Positions 51,226 through 63,417 of a DNA stretch of 64,000 nucleotides are shown piece after piece; within the stretch, counting starts at the first letter, position 1; each line of letters starts with the position of its first letter. The position numbers and the translations under genes are program-made. The DNA is from Gemmatimonas sp. (GTDB taxonomy: Bacteria > Gemmatimonadota > Gemmatimonadetes > Gemmatimonadales > Gemmatimonadaceae), in assembly GCF_021298855.1 (NCBI RefSeq), contig NZ_JAJTHI010000005.1, positions 62,001 to 126,000 on the forward strand, given 5' to 3'. The notes beneath the pieces were generated by a model. The model was not told where the DNA came from, searched no databases, and saw only the letters and a list, made by a program, of their open reading frames with translations.

Positions 51226-52203
51226 TCACGTCGTGGCGTCGCGGTCCGGGCGCGGCGGAATGACGAGGGAGAGCAGGACGCTGCCCACGAGCACCCCGGC
51301 GACGATGCCCAGTGACACCCCGATGCCGATGGGGCGCCACTCGCTGAGCAGCATCTTCACTCCCACGAACGCCAGCACGACCGACAAGCCGTACTTGAGC
51401 AGGTGGAACCTGCCGATGATGTTGGCGAGCACGAAGTAGAGCGAGCGGAGCCCGAGGATGGCGAACACGTTCGACGTGTACACGAGGAACGGGTTGCGCG
51501 TCACGCCGAAGATGGCAGGGATGGAGTCCACGGCGAACACCACGTCGGTCGTCTCCACGAGCACGAGCACCACAAAAAGGGGCGTGGCGACACGGCGCAG
51601 CGCTCCCCCAGGCTCGATCGCCTCTCGTACGAAGAACCTCTCGCCGTGAAACCTGGTGGTGAGGGGCACGAACCGGCGCACCAGGCGAATGACGGGGTTC
51701 TGCTCCGGCGCGATGTCGCTCCCACCACCGAAGGCCATCTTGAAGCCGGTGTAGACGAGAAAGGCGCCAAAGACGTAGATGATCCAGTGGAATTGCGCCA
51801 GCAGGATGGCGCCCGCACCGATCATGGCCCCGCGCATGAGCAGCGCGCCAAGAATGCCCCAGAAGAGCACCCGATGCTGGAGCTCCTGGGGAACGCGGAA
51901 GTATCCGAAGATCAGGATGAAGACGAACAGGTTGTCGACCGACAACGCCTGTTCCACCAGATAGCCGGCATAGAACTCGAGCATGGCCTGGCGTCCCATG
52001 GCCTGCCCGATCCAGAGGCCAAACCCGACCGCCAGCGACACCCAGAGGGCGCTCCAGCCGAGCGCTTCCTTGACCGAAACCGCGTGCGCCTTCCGGTTGA
52101 ACACCCCGAGATCGAGGGCCAACAGGAACAGCACCATGACGTTGAAGCCGATCCACCAAGACGTGGGCATGCCGGAAAGCTGGAGACGCAAAAGGTGACG
52201 CAT
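51226..52203 (-). CDS. TerC/Alx-family membrane protein
   Basis: Integral membrane protein of 325 residues with about nine hydrophobic helices; the start may instead be the ATG at 52170 (MPTSWWIGFNV), which fits the family better and drops 11 residues. The conserved acidic motifs LSVDNLFVF and VFAVDSIPAIF, implicated in manganese handling by Alx/TerC proteins, are present. A long cytoplasmic loop lies mid-protein. Substrate is inferred from family only. It converges with pabA and is divergent from kdsB, with which it shares promoter DNA. Confidence 0.88.
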   Translation of the reverse strand: MRHLLRLQLSGMPTSWWIGFNVMVLFLLALDLGVFNRKAHAVSVKEALGWSALWVSLAVGFGLWIGQAMGRQAMLEFYAGYLVEQALSVDNLFVFILIFGYFRVPQELQHRVLFWGILGALLMRGAMIGAGAILLAQFHWIIYVFGAFLVYTGFKMAFGGGSDIAPEQNPVIRLVRRFVPLTTRFHGERFFVREAIEPGGALRRVATPLFVVLVLVETTDVVFAVDSIPAIFGVTRNPFLVYTSNVFAILGLRSLYFVLANIIGRFHLLKYGLSVVLAFVGVKMLLSEWRPIGIGVSLGIVAGVLVGSVLLSLVIPPRPDRDATT

Positions 52204-52221
52204 CCGACCGGCAGGGCACGT

Positions 52222-52250
52222 TTGCCTTGCCGTGTCGAACCGGGTATCTT
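52222..52250 (+). promoter_or_regulatory. Predicted kdsB operon promoter (TTGCCT-17-TATCTT)
   Basis: A -35 box TTGCCT (52222-52227), 17-bp spacer and -10 box TATCTT (52245-52250) lie 45 bp before the kdsB ATG. This is the only clear promoter for the kdsB-to-rpoN run. Confidence 0.6.
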
Positions 52251-52273
52251 AACTGGCGTGAATTTTGCTGCAA
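52246..52273 (-). promoter_or_regulatory. Predicted TerC promoter (TTGCAG-16-TAAGAT, minus strand)
   Basis: On the minus strand a -35 box TTGCAG (52273-52268), 16-bp spacer and -10 box TAAGAT (52251-52246) precede the TerC gene. Its -10 overlaps the kdsB -10 on the other strand by five bases. Confidence 0.45.
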
Positions 52274-52295
52274 CCACGCCCCAGCGCACTGGACC

Positions 52296-53057
52296 ATGGC
52301 TGTCCTCGCGGTGATTCCAGCGCGCCTTGGCGCGACCCGGCTCCCCCGCAAACCGCTTCGCCTCCTGGGAGGCGAACCCCTCGTCGTCCGGGTGCACCAG
52401 CGCGTCGAAGCCTTGCAGGTGGCAGACCGCGTGGTGGTGGCAACCGACCACCCCGACATCGCCGCCGTCTGCGCCGCTCACGGCATCCCCGCGGTGATGA
52501 CGCGAGCGGATCACCCCAGCGGCACGGATCGCGTGGCCGAGGTGGCGGCGCGGCCCGAGTTCTCAGCGTGGCCGATCATCCTCAATGTACAAGGGGACGA
52601 GCCCTTTGTGTCACGCGAGGCGCTGGAAGGCGCCGTCGGCATCGTCGCCAACGGCCGCGCGCCCATCGGAACGGCCGCGGTCCCCGTGGCGGTATCCGCA
52701 CAGCAGCGAGCCGACGTGGTAAAGGTCGTGTGCACCGAGAGCGGTCGGGCCCTCTATTTTTCGCGGGCGCCCATTCCGTTTCTGCGTGACGCGATGGACG
52801 CGCCGATCCTGGCGCCGCTCGTGCGCCAGCACGTGGGGGTGTACGCCTATACCCGTGACGCCCTGCATCAGTGGGTGACGCTGGCACCGCATCCGCTCGA
52901 GCGCGTCGAGCGGTTGGAGCAACTGCGGCCACTCGCACACGATATCCCGATCGGCGTCGCGCACGTGCCCTTCGCCGAGGGCGGAATCGACACCGAAGAC
53001 GATCTGCGCCATGCGAATCGGCGCTGGTCTGAGCTCACGCTCCCTGTCGCGCCGTAG
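52296..53057 (+). CDS. kdsB: KdsB, CMP-Kdo synthetase
   Basis: Activates Kdo with CTP to CMP-Kdo for the LPS inner core. The ATG at 52296 gives 253 residues starting MAVLAVIPARLGATRLPRKPL, the family N-terminus; the longer open frame upstream overlaps the promoter. Other features are VVATDHPDIAAVC, NVQGDEPF, YFSRAPIPF and the C-terminal IDTEDDLRHA. pyrG, which makes CTP, follows after 48 bp. First gene of the LPS cluster. Confidence 0.94.
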   Translation: MAVLAVIPARLGATRLPRKPLRLLGGEPLVVRVHQRVEALQVADRVVVATDHPDIAAVCAAHGIPAVMTRADHPSGTDRVAEVAARPEFSAWPIILNVQGDEPFVSREALEGAVGIVANGRAPIGTAAVPVAVSAQQRADVVKVVCTESGRALYFSRAPIPFLRDAMDAPILAPLVRQHVGVYAYTRDALHQWVTLAPHPLERVERLEQLRPLAHDIPIGVAHVPFAEGGIDTEDDLRHANRRWSELTLPVAP

Positions 53058-55617
<2,560 letters not shown>

Positions 55618-55621
<4 letters not shown>

Positions 55622-56271
55622 CCAGCCACGGTTCCCCGCTCCCGCCACTCGTGATCCAGGCGCCGCGCATCGAGGCGGCGCTGGCCCGTCGCGTGCGCCT
55701 GGTGGCGTTCGATGTGGATGGAGTCCTCACCGACGGCGGACTCTACTTGGGAAGCGCGCTCCACGACGGCGCGCCGACCCCGTGCGAATTCAAGCGGTAC
55801 GACGTGCAGGATGGGCTGGGCATGGCCATGCTGCGGGAGTGCGGCCTCAAGGTGGCCCTCGTGACCGGACGCGTCTCGGAAAGCGTGGCCATGCGCGCGC
55901 GCGAGTTGCGGGTTGACGCCTGCATTCAGGACCCGCAGGCCAGAAAACTCCCGGCGCTCACCGATCTGTGCCGCTCGCTGGGGATCAGCCTCGACGAGGT
56001 GGCCTTCGTGGGTGACGACCTTCCCGATCTTGCTGTGCTGCGGGTTGTGGGGCTGCCGGTCGCCGTGGCGAATGCCACCACGGAAGCACGTCGGGCCGCC
56101 GTGCTGCAGTTGCAGGCGCGCGGCGGACATGGTGCCGTGCGCGAATTCGCCGAGGCCCTGCTGCAGGCGCGCGGCGAATGGAGCGACGCGGTAGAGCGGT
56201 ATGTGGCCTCCCGCAGCGAACTGGCGGTCGGCGCACCAGGCCGTCCGTCCGCAACCGAGGTGACGCAGTGA
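55618..56271 (+). CDS. kdsC: KdsC, Kdo-8-phosphate phosphatase
   Basis: HAD-superfamily phosphatase that releases Kdo. It has 217 residues from the GTG at 55618, overlapping the kdsA stop. The nucleophile Asp32 and Asp34 lie in FDVDGVLTDGGLYL, with VTGRVSESV and FVGDDLPDLAVL completing the HAD core. A C-terminal tail of about 40 residues is longer than in the Escherichia coli protein. The GTG of kdsD overlaps its stop. Confidence 0.92.
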
Positions 56272-57260
56272 CCCGCACGCAGACGACAGAGGCCCCGCTC
56301 GATTCGACGACGATCATCGAGCGCGGACGACGCGTGCTGGCCCTCGAAGCCGAGGCGCTTCACCTGAGCGAGCAGGCGTTGGGGGAACCCTTCGCCGACG
56401 CGGTGCGCCTGCTGGCGTCGTGCACCGGTCGCATCATCGTGGCGGGCGTCGGCAAGTCGGGGTTGGTGGGGCGGAAGATCGCGGCCACCTTCACGAGCAC
56501 CGGCACCCCGGCCACCTTTCTCCATCCCGTCGAGAGTGTGCATGGCGACCTGGGAATCGTCGGCCCCGACGATGTCGCCATTCTCATCTCCAAAAGTGGG
56601 GAAAGCGATGAACTGCTCGGGCTGATCGAGGCGCTGGCGCGCCTTGGGGTGAAGCGCATCGCCATGACCGCTGCGGCCGGGTCACGCCTCGGGCGCCTCT
56701 GCGATGTCACGCTCGACCTGCTGGTGAAGGAGGAAGCGTGCCCGCACGATCTCGCCCCGACCACCAGTACGACGGTCACTCTGGCGCTGGGTGACGCGCT
56801 GGCCGTGGCCTTGCTGCAAGCCAAGGGGTTCCGCGCCGAGGATTTCGCCAAACTGCATCCGGGCGGCGCGCTTGGTCGGCGCCTGCTCACCCGCGTGGGC
56901 GACGTCATGGAACGGGAGCAGCTCCCCACGCTGCCACTCGGCGCCACGATGCGCGAGGCGGTGGTTCTGCTCGCCGCGCGACGCGGGATCGCCATCGTGG
57001 TGGAACAGGACCGGGTGTCCGGGGTCGTCACCGCAGGAGATCTCACCCGCCTGCTCGAGCGGCAGGACGATGTGCTGACCGTTCCCGTCGCTGCGGTGAT
57101 GACGACGGCGCCACGGATGGCGGAGGATACTGAACTGGGGAGTGCAGTCGTGCACCGTATGGAAACGCATGGCATCATGGCCATGCCTGTCGTCGATGGC
57201 GCGCAACGCCTGGTGGGTGTCGTGCACCTGCACGATCTCATGCGGGCGGGGGCGGTTTGA
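56268..57260 (+). CDS. kdsD: KdsD, arabinose-5-phosphate isomerase
   Basis: Makes arabinose 5-phosphate from ribulose 5-phosphate, the KdsA substrate. The 330-residue protein has an N-terminal SIS domain (GVGKSGLVGRKIAATFTSTG, HPVESVHGDLGIV, ISKSGESDELL, PTTSTTVTLALGDALAVALL) and two C-terminal CBS domains from about residue 210. It completes a gene set covering arabinose phosphate to CMP-Kdo. The TGA overlaps the lptC ATG. Confidence 0.95.
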   Translation: MTRTQTTEAPLDSTTIIERGRRVLALEAEALHLSEQALGEPFADAVRLLASCTGRIIVAGVGKSGLVGRKIAATFTSTGTPATFLHPVESVHGDLGIVGPDDVAILISKSGESDELLGLIEALARLGVKRIAMTAAAGSRLGRLCDVTLDLLVKEEACPHDLAPTTSTTVTLALGDALAVALLQAKGFRAEDFAKLHPGGALGRRLLTRVGDVMEREQLPTLPLGATMREAVVLLAARRGIAIVVEQDRVSGVVTAGDLTRLLERQDDVLTVPVAAVMTTAPRMAEDTELGSAVVHRMETHGIMAMPVVDGAQRLVGVVHLHDLMRAGAV

Positions 57261-57850
57261 TGCGGCCGTGGCGTGCGGCCGCACCGCGCACCGGGCGGCT
57301 GGTGGTGGCGGCGATCGCCGCGTGGAGCCTGTTGACCGGCGCGGGATGCCCGAAGAAGCCGGCCGCCCCGGCCGTGAAGCGGTCCCAGACATCGACGATG
57401 CCTGATTCGGCGGATCAGATGGCCTTCGGTACCCGGCAGGTGCTCACCAACAAGGGGGTAAGCAACGGCGAGCTGCTGTCGGACACGACCTACTTCTACG
57501 ACGACGGCACACGTATCGAGATGCGGCGGGTGAGCGGCACGTTCTATACGACGCAGGGACTGAAGGACGGCGTCCTCACGGCCAAGGCCGCGACCTACAA
57601 CACGCGTCTCCAGCGTCTGGAGGCCCGCGGCGACGTGGTGGTGGTGCGTGAGGACGGGAAGCGGTTCTCGTCGCAGCAGCTGGTGTTCGATCAGGTCCGC
57701 AACCAGTTCTTCTCCGACTAGGCATTCGTGCTGAACGAGCCCAAGCGCGAGCACTCGGGAATCGGCTTCGAGTCCGATCCCAAGCTGAACAACTTCCGAT
57801 GCTTGCGCAGCTGCAAGATCATCGCAACGGTTCAGGTGCCCACGCGGTGA
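57260..57850 (+). pseudogene. lptC: lptC-like gene interrupted by an in-frame TAG at 57719-57721
   Basis: LptC is the periplasmic LPS-transport protein linking LptB2FG to LptA. From the ATG at 57260 (overlapping the kdsD stop) 153 codons give an N-terminal hydrophobic segment ending in a Cys (TGAGC, lipoprotein-like but with a weak -3 residue) and the LptC fold (YDDGTRIEMRRVSG, RLQRLEARGDVVVVREDGKRF, LVFDQVRNQFFSD). A TAG then stops it, yet the same frame continues for 42 codons with AFVLNEPKREHSGIGFESDP, the expected LptC ending, to a TGA at 57848-57850 overlapping the lptA GTG. A single TCG-to-TAG change, a sequencing error, or readthrough could explain it. The truncated product would lack its last quarter. 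Confidence 0.8.
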
Positions 57851-59610
57851 CCACGCCTGCCGGCCGCCGTTGGTGCGTGCCCCCCGCCCGTTCCCTCTTC
57901 CTGCTGGCGGTGGGATCGACCGTCCTGATTGCGGGATGCCGCGGCGCTGGACGGGCGGCATCCACACCGGCGGTCGTGCCCTCCGACTCGGCCGGGCGCC
58001 CGGTGACGCCCGACAGCGTCGCCACGCGCGCGCCCGTCACGGTTGCCCCTACGGACAGCACGCCGCGCCCCGGTCGTGACTCGGCCAAGGTGCCGGCGGC
58101 AACCGACAGTACGGGGGCCCGTCCCCCGAAGACCGACAGTGTGCCCAAGAAGCCCGCCAAGAAGGCGCCACCGCCGTCGCGCCCCTGCGTGCTCGACATG
58201 ACCGAGTCGCCGCCGGAGACCCGACTCCTGTACAGCCGCATGAGCGAGACGGTATCCAACACCTTCATTGGCGGCGGGTTCGTGGGACGGTGCCAGGGCG
58301 AGAACAACCGGCTGCGGGCCGACAGCGCCGAACAGTTTCAGGCGGCGGGGATCGTGAACCTGTATGGCAACGTGGTCTACGAAGAGCCCAACAAGGTGCA
58401 GATCACGGCCATGCACGCCACGTATTTCACCCGCGAAGGGCGGTTGTATGCCGATGGCAACGTCGTGGCAACGCAGTTGGCCACCGGCAGCACCTTTGCC
58501 GGGCCAAGCATCGAGTACTTCCGGGCCACCCCGGAACGCCCCGCCTCTCGCCTCATTGCGCCCAGCCGTTCCACGGCCCGGTTGATCGAAAAGGACAGTA
58601 CCGGCCGGCTGCAGCCCCCCACCACGGTCATCGCGAATCGCTTCGAGGATGCCGGCGACTCGCTGCTCATGGCATGGGGGGACGTACGAATCGATCGCGA
58701 GCAACTGCAGGCCCAGGCGGACTCCGCCTCCTTCGACAAGATCACCGAGCAGTCGCGACTCGTGCGCGGCGCACGCATCGTGAACCGGGACACCGCCCAG
58801 CAGTTCACGTTGGTGGGCGACACGATCGACATGTACAGTACCGCGCGCAAACTCGACCGCGTCGTGGCCCGCCACAAGTCCACGGCCACCAGCGATGACC
58901 TCGTGCTCAATGCCGAGATCATCGACGTGCGGCTGAAGGACCAGCAGCTCGAGGAGGCGTTCGCCTTCGGGTCGGGGCGGGCCAAGGCCACCACGCCGCA
59001 GCAGGACGTCATTGCCGATTCGCTTCGCATTCGCCTGGTGGACAAACAGGTGCGCGAGGTGCGCGCGGTCGGCAGTGCCGTGGCTGTGGGCACGCCGGAT
59101 ACACTCAAGATCCGGACAACCGACAAGGATCTGCTGCGCGGCGACAGCATCTTCGCCTTTTTCGACAGCATCGCCGTTCGCCCGCCGGTCGCCGCACCGG
59201 CTCCCGGCGCGACGACGCCGCGCGATACCGGCAACCGGGTGAGCATCAAGGAGATCCGCGCCATGGGGAACGCCAGTTCGCTCTTTCACATGGCCACGTC
59301 CAAGGGGCCCACGGCACCGCCCGCCATCAATTACGTGCGCGGGCTGCGCATCTTCGTGAACTTCGACACGGGGACCGTGCGCGACGTCCGGGTGGACTCG
59401 GCGGCCTCGGGGGTGTATCTCGAACCGGCGTCGGACAGTCTAGCAGACACGGCCGCGGCCCCGGGCCCCCGCCGTCGCAGGCCCCCAGGGCGACCTGGTG
59501 GTGCTCCGGTGCCGACGGGATCGCCGGCTCGCCGTCCCCCCGGGGAGGACGACGTCACCGCTCCCGCCGCGTTGCCCCCCCTTGCTTCCGCTACCCGCCG
59601 CCGTCCATGA
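57847..59610 (+). CDS. lptA: LptA/OstA-like lipoprotein, unusually long
   Basis: Probable component of the periplasmic LPS bridge. The GTG at 57847, overlapping the end of the lptC frame, gives 587 residues with a short n-region, hydrophobic core and lipobox LIAGC; an ATG at 57799 would create an overlong signal. A Pro/Ser/Thr linker (to about residue 115) is followed by repeated beta-strand OstA-like segments such as [21 protein letters not shown] and [16 protein letters not shown]. The C-terminus is a Pro/Arg-rich tail. Escherichia coli LptA is about 185 residues and soluble, so this is a different architecture. ATGA overlap with lptB. Confidence 0.8.
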   Translation: MTTPAGRRWCVPPARSLFLLAVGSTVLIAGCRGAGRAASTPAVVPSDSAGRPVTPDSVATRAPVTVAPTDSTPRPGRDSAKVPAATDSTGARPPKTDSVPKKPAKKAPPPSRPCVLDMTESPPETRLLYSRMSETVSNTFIGGGFVGRCQGENNRLRADSAEQFQAAGIVNLYGNVVYEEPNKVQITAMHATYFTREGRLYADGNVVATQLATGSTFAGPSIEYFRATPERPASRLIAPSRSTARLIEKDSTGRLQPPTTVIANRFEDAGDSLLMAWGDVRIDREQLQAQADSASFDKITEQSRLVRGARIVNRDTAQQFTLVGDTIDMYSTARKLDRVVARHKSTATSDDLVLNAEIIDVRLKDQQLEEAFAFGSGRAKATTPQQDVIADSLRIRLVDKQVREVRAVGSAVAVGTPDTLKIRTTDKDLLRGDSIFAFFDSIAVRPPVAAPAPGATTPRDTGNRVSIKEIRAMGNASSLFHMATSKGPTAPPAINYVRGLRIFVNFDTGTVRDVRVDSAASGVYLEPASDSLADTAAAPGPRRRRPPGRPGGAPVPTGSPARRPPGEDDVTAPAALPPLASATRRRP

Positions 59611-60809
59611 GCGATTCCTCACGTCCCCAGACACCATCCTCCGCGGCCGACATTCTGTCGGTCGTCGAGCGTGCCGTGCACGGAGACCGGTCCCTGGGAA
59701 TGGTACTCGGCGCGATCGTCGACGGCGCCGACATGACGGGCCGGGTGCCGCTGCACGCCATCACACGACGGTACATCGAGGAGCACCGGGAGGGCCGTGC
59801 CCTTGCCCCCGACGAAGTCCGCAGCCACCTGGCGGCGGCGCTGCTGCCCCGACTGGCTGCCAGTGGTGTCATCGAATCGTTCGCCAGTGGGGTGGCCGAG
59901 CCGAATGCCGAGGTGCGCGTCGCGCCGGCGCTCTGGGAGGCGGTGCAGGCGCATCGTGCCGAACTGGCACGTGTGCTGGGCGCCACCGGCGAGTATCGCG
60001 CTGCCGTGGGGACGACACCGGCGGCAACGGAAGCGGCCAACGCATCGGTGCTGTCGGCGGATGGACTGGTCAAGGTCTATCGCGGTCGGCGGGTCGTGAA
60101 CGACGTGTCGGTGCGTGTGTCCCAGGGGGAGATCGTCGGGCTGCTGGGCCCCAACGGCGCCGGCAAGACGACCACGTTCTACATGCTGGTGGGGCTGATC
60201 GCCCCGCAAACGGGCATCATCCGACTTGACGGTACGGACATCACGCGCATGCCCATGTACGAGCGGGCGCGCCAGGGGATCGGTTATCTTTCGCAAGAGC
60301 CTTCCATCTTTCGAAAGCTCACCGTGGAGCAGAACATTCTGGCCATCCTGGAAACGCTCGATCTCTCCGCCGGCGAACGGAAGGAACGATTGGAAATGCT
60401 GCTCGATGAGTTGAGCATCAAGCATTTGCGGAACAGCCGCGCCTTTCAGCTCTCCGGCGGGGAACGGCGGCGGTTGGAGATCACGCGTGCGCTCGTGACC
60501 CAGCCGAAGTTCATGATGCTCGATGAACCCTTTGCCGGCGTGGACCCGATCGCGGTGCACGACATTCAGCAGATCGTGGCGGGACTCCGCCATCGTGGCA
60601 TAGGCGTACTCATCAGTGACCACAACGTCGAGCAGACCCTCGACATCGTCGATCGCGCTTACATCATGTACGACGGCGTGGTCAAGGTCTCCGGTACAGT
60701 TCGTGAACTCGTGTTCGATGACACGGTGGCGGAGATCTACCTCGGCCCGACGCTGTCGGCCCGACTCCGTGCACGCTTCGCCGAAGCCGATGAAGGAGTG
60801 CGGGCTTGA
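59607..60809 (+). CDS. lptB: LptB, LPS export ABC ATPase with N-terminal extension
   Basis: Cytoplasmic ATPase that powers LPS extraction from the inner membrane. The 400-residue protein has an ABC domain from about residue 150: Walker [10 protein letters not shown] near 181, the Q-loop [16 protein letters not shown] typical of LptB, signature [11 protein letters not shown] near 282, Walker [13 protein letters not shown] near 304 and the switch His in ISDHNV. Known LptB proteins are about 240 residues; the first 150 residues here (including [18 protein letters not shown]) match nothing I recognise. The rpoN ATG overlaps its stop. Confidence 0.93.
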   Translation: MSDSSRPQTPSSAADILSVVERAVHGDRSLGMVLGAIVDGADMTGRVPLHAITRRYIEEHREGRALAPDEVRSHLAAALLPRLAASGVIESFASGVAEPNAEVRVAPALWEAVQAHRAELARVLGATGEYRAAVGTTPAATEAANASVLSADGLVKVYRGRRVVNDVSVRVSQGEIVGLLGPNGAGKTTTFYMLVGLIAPQTGIIRLDGTDITRMPMYERARQGIGYLSQEPSIFRKLTVEQNILAILETLDLSAGERKERLEMLLDELSIKHLRNSRAFQLSGGERRRLEITRALVTQPKFMMLDEPFAGVDPIAVHDIQQIVAGLRHRGIGVLISDHNVEQTLDIVDRAYIMYDGVVKVSGTVRELVFDDTVAEIYLGPTLSARLRARFAEADEGVRA

Positions 60810-62305
60810 TGAAAACGGGACTGCAACAGAACGCCGGACTCCGGCAGGAACTCAAGGTCAATCCCCGCCTCTACCAGGCGATGGATCTGCTGTACATGCC
60901 GCTGCTCGATCTGCAGCAGCATCTCAAGCAGGAGTTGCTCACGAACCCCTTCCTCGAGCTCGTTGAGCCCGAAGAGGAAGATGACGAGGCGCCCGATGCC
61001 GACGATCCGGCCGCCGAGGCGCAGGATCTCACCGAACCGGAAGCGTCGGCCGAACCGGAACCGGAGAAGACCGGTGACGATGATGTCGACTGGGAAGCGG
61101 TACTGCTCGACGGATTCGAGACCGGGGGCCAGCGCGAGGAGCACGAGCAGCGGGAATGGTACGAACCGGTCACGGTCGACACGCGGGACCTGGCGGATCA
61201 CCTGACGGAACAGCTGTCGCTGCTGGAGCTCACACCGCGGCAGGCAATTCTCGCGGAAGAATTCGTCGGCAACATCAACGACGATGGATGGCTGGCGTGT
61301 CCGCTGGAGGAAATCCAGCGCGGCGTCAACGAATGGCTGCTGAAGGAAGCCGAAGAGCGCGACATCGAGAGCGAGGTGCCGGTCTTCACCGACACCGAGA
61401 TGCTGCAGATGCTGCAGATCATCCAGGATCTCGATCCCCCGGGAGTTGGCGCCCGCGACCTGCGCGAGTGTCTGCTGTTGCAGCTGCGCGCCGCCGGCAT
61501 GCGGGAGGCGCTCGCCTACCGTCTGGTCGAGGAGTCGTTCGAGGAGCTCATCGCGCACCGGTGGAGCGAACTGTCGAAGCGACTCGGCATCAGCGCGCAG
61601 GATGTGCAGGGGGCCGCTGATGAAATCGCCAAGCTGGACCCCAAGCCGGGGCTCCGGTTCAGTGCGGGCAACGACAACTACATCATTCCCGACCTGGTGG
61701 TCGAGAAGATCGACGGGCATTACCACATCTTCCTGAATGACGGCAACCTGCCGCGGCTCAAGCTGTCGCGCACGTACCAGGAGATCGCGCGCGACAAGAA
61801 GCGCTTCGACACCGAGAGCAAGGACTTCATTGCCAGCAAGCTCAATTCGGCGAACTGGATGATTCAGGCCATCGAGCAACGCCGTCAGACGATGCTCAAG
61901 GTCATGCACTACATCGTCGACCGGCAGCGGGACTTTTTCGAGCGTGGCGTGCAAGCGCTCAAGCCGCTCACCCTGCGCGAGGTGGCCGAGGCGGTGGGCA
62001 TGCACGAATCGACGGTCAGCCGGGTGACGAACGAGAAGTTCGTGCAAACCCCTCGCGGTGTGCTCCCGCTGAAGTTCTTCTTCTCGTCGGGGTTGGCCAC
62101 GGCCGACGGCGACGACGTCTCGGCGCGCGGGATCAAGGACCAGATCGAAAAACTGGTGGGGGGGGAAGATCCCAAGAATCCCCTGACCGACCAGGCCATC
62201 GTGGAAATCCTGCAGCAGACCGGGGTGCAGATTGCGCGACGCACGGTGGCCAAGTACCGTGACCAGCTGGGCGTGCTCCCCGCCCGCATGCGCAAGCGCG
62301 TCTAG
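60809..62305 (+). CDS. rpoN: RNA polymerase sigma-54 factor
   Basis: Sigma factor for -24/-12 promoters that need AAA+ activators. It is 498 residues. Region I is Gln-rich (LQQNAGLRQELKVNPRLYQAMDLL), followed by an acidic region II (EEEDDEAPDADD), the core-binding and HTH domains (LREVAEAVGMHESTVSRVTNEKF) and the RpoN box ARRTVAKYR at 476-484. It lies after lptB, as in many Gram-negative bacteria. The 58-bp gap to the next gene has no clear terminator. Confidence 0.96.
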   Translation: MKTGLQQNAGLRQELKVNPRLYQAMDLLYMPLLDLQQHLKQELLTNPFLELVEPEEEDDEAPDADDPAAEAQDLTEPEASAEPEPEKTGDDDVDWEAVLLDGFETGGQREEHEQREWYEPVTVDTRDLADHLTEQLSLLELTPRQAILAEEFVGNINDDGWLACPLEEIQRGVNEWLLKEAEERDIESEVPVFTDTEMLQMLQIIQDLDPPGVGARDLRECLLLQLRAAGMREALAYRLVEESFEELIAHRWSELSKRLGISAQDVQGAADEIAKLDPKPGLRFSAGNDNYIIPDLVVEKIDGHYHIFLNDGNLPRLKLSRTYQEIARDKKRFDTESKDFIASKLNSANWMIQAIEQRRQTMLKVMHYIVDRQRDFFERGVQALKPLTLREVAEAVGMHESTVSRVTNEKFVQTPRGVLPLKFFFSSGLATADGDDVSARGIKDQIEKLVGGEDPKNPLTDQAIVEILQQTGVQIARRTVAKYRDQLGVLPARMRKRV

Positions 62306-62363
62306 CACGCGCCGCCGTCCCCGCCCCTCTGCCGTCAGTGGTGTTGCCCCTTCCTCCTCTCGC

Positions 62364-63395
62364 ATGGCCGTGAGTCTTCGCCCCCTTCCCACGATACCGC
62401 AGCCGGCCACCCGGTCTGAGGTGGACGTGAGCGTGCTCGTGCCGGCCAAGGACGAAGCCGGGAACCTGCCCCTGTTCCTGGAGCTCTGCGACGCGATGAT
62501 CCGCGGCCAGGAGGCGCGGTATGAGGTCATCGTGGTGGATGATGGGTCGACCGACGGCAGCTGGTCGCTGCTGCAGGAGCTGCGCGAACAGCACGCCTTC
62601 CTCCATCCGGTGCGCCATCGCGCCCAGCGCGGGATCGCCGAAGCCCTGCGCACGGGGGCACTGCATGCGCGGGGGCAGGTGCTGGTGTTCTATCCGGCCG
62701 ATCTCCAGTTCAAGCCCGAGGACATCCCGAGCCTGGTGGGGCCCATTCTCGCCAACGAAAGCGACATGGTGACGGGCTTCAAGCAGGGGAAGTACGAAAA
62801 GGCGTTCGTGTCGGGGATCTACAACAAGTTGAGCCGCACGCTGTTTCATGTCCCCGTGCGCGATCTCAACAACGTGAAGGCGTATCGGCGCGAGATCATG
62901 GCGGCGCTGCCCATGCGCCCCGACTTCCATCGGTACATGATCGTGATGGCAGCGGCGCAGGGCTTCACGGTCACCGAAGTGCCCATCCCGCTCTACCCCC
63001 GGCACGCGGGGCGCTCCAAGTTCGGCCTGTCCCGCATTCCCGTGGGCGTGCTCGACATGCTGGCGGTGTGGTTCGAACTCCGCTTCGGCCAGAAACCGCT
63101 GCTCGCCTTCGGCATGCTGGGCGCCGCGCTCTTTGCGCTGGGGGTGCTGGCCGGTTGTGCCGCGCTGGTCTGGCTGCTGGTCACGGGGCAGGGGCAGCGC
63201 TGGGCATGGACCGTCATCCAGACCTGCCTGGTGCTGGGTTCTGTCTTCTTCGCCACCGGCCTGCTGGGTGAGCAGATCGCCCAACAGCGCAGCGAAGTGC
63301 GAGAGATGCGGCGGGAGCTCAGCGAGTTGGCGGCCAACCAATTCGAGCAGGACGATTCGGGCGCCGTGCGCGACGCCGCACGCGACGCCCGCTGA
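62364..63395 (+). CDS. Family 2 glycosyltransferase with C-terminal membrane helices
   Basis: Protein of 343 residues with a GT-A domain (SVLVPAKDEAGN, VVDDGSTDGSW) and two C-terminal hydrophobic helices near 245-275 and 285-305, then a charged tail (QQRSEVREMRRELSEL). The layout resembles polyprenyl-phosphate sugar transferases such as DPM1 or GtrB. The usual metal-binding DADLQ motif reads PADLQ (FYPADLQFK), so its first Asp is missing. Donor and acceptor are unknown. A long frame extends upstream into rpoN but the ATG at 62364 fits the domain start. Confidence 0.85.
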   Translation: MAVSLRPLPTIPQPATRSEVDVSVLVPAKDEAGNLPLFLELCDAMIRGQEARYEVIVVDDGSTDGSWSLLQELREQHAFLHPVRHRAQRGIAEALRTGALHARGQVLVFYPADLQFKPEDIPSLVGPILANESDMVTGFKQGKYEKAFVSGIYNKLSRTLFHVPVRDLNNVKAYRREIMAALPMRPDFHRYMIVMAAAQGFTVTEVPIPLYPRHAGRSKFGLSRIPVGVLDMLAVWFELRFGQKPLLAFGMLGAALFALGVLAGCAALVWLLVTGQGQRWAWTVIQTCLVLGSVFFATGLLGEQIAQQRSEVREMRRELSELAANQFEQDDSGAVRDAARDAR

Positions 63396-63417
63396 AGGCG
63401 TCCCGCAGGCCGCTCCC

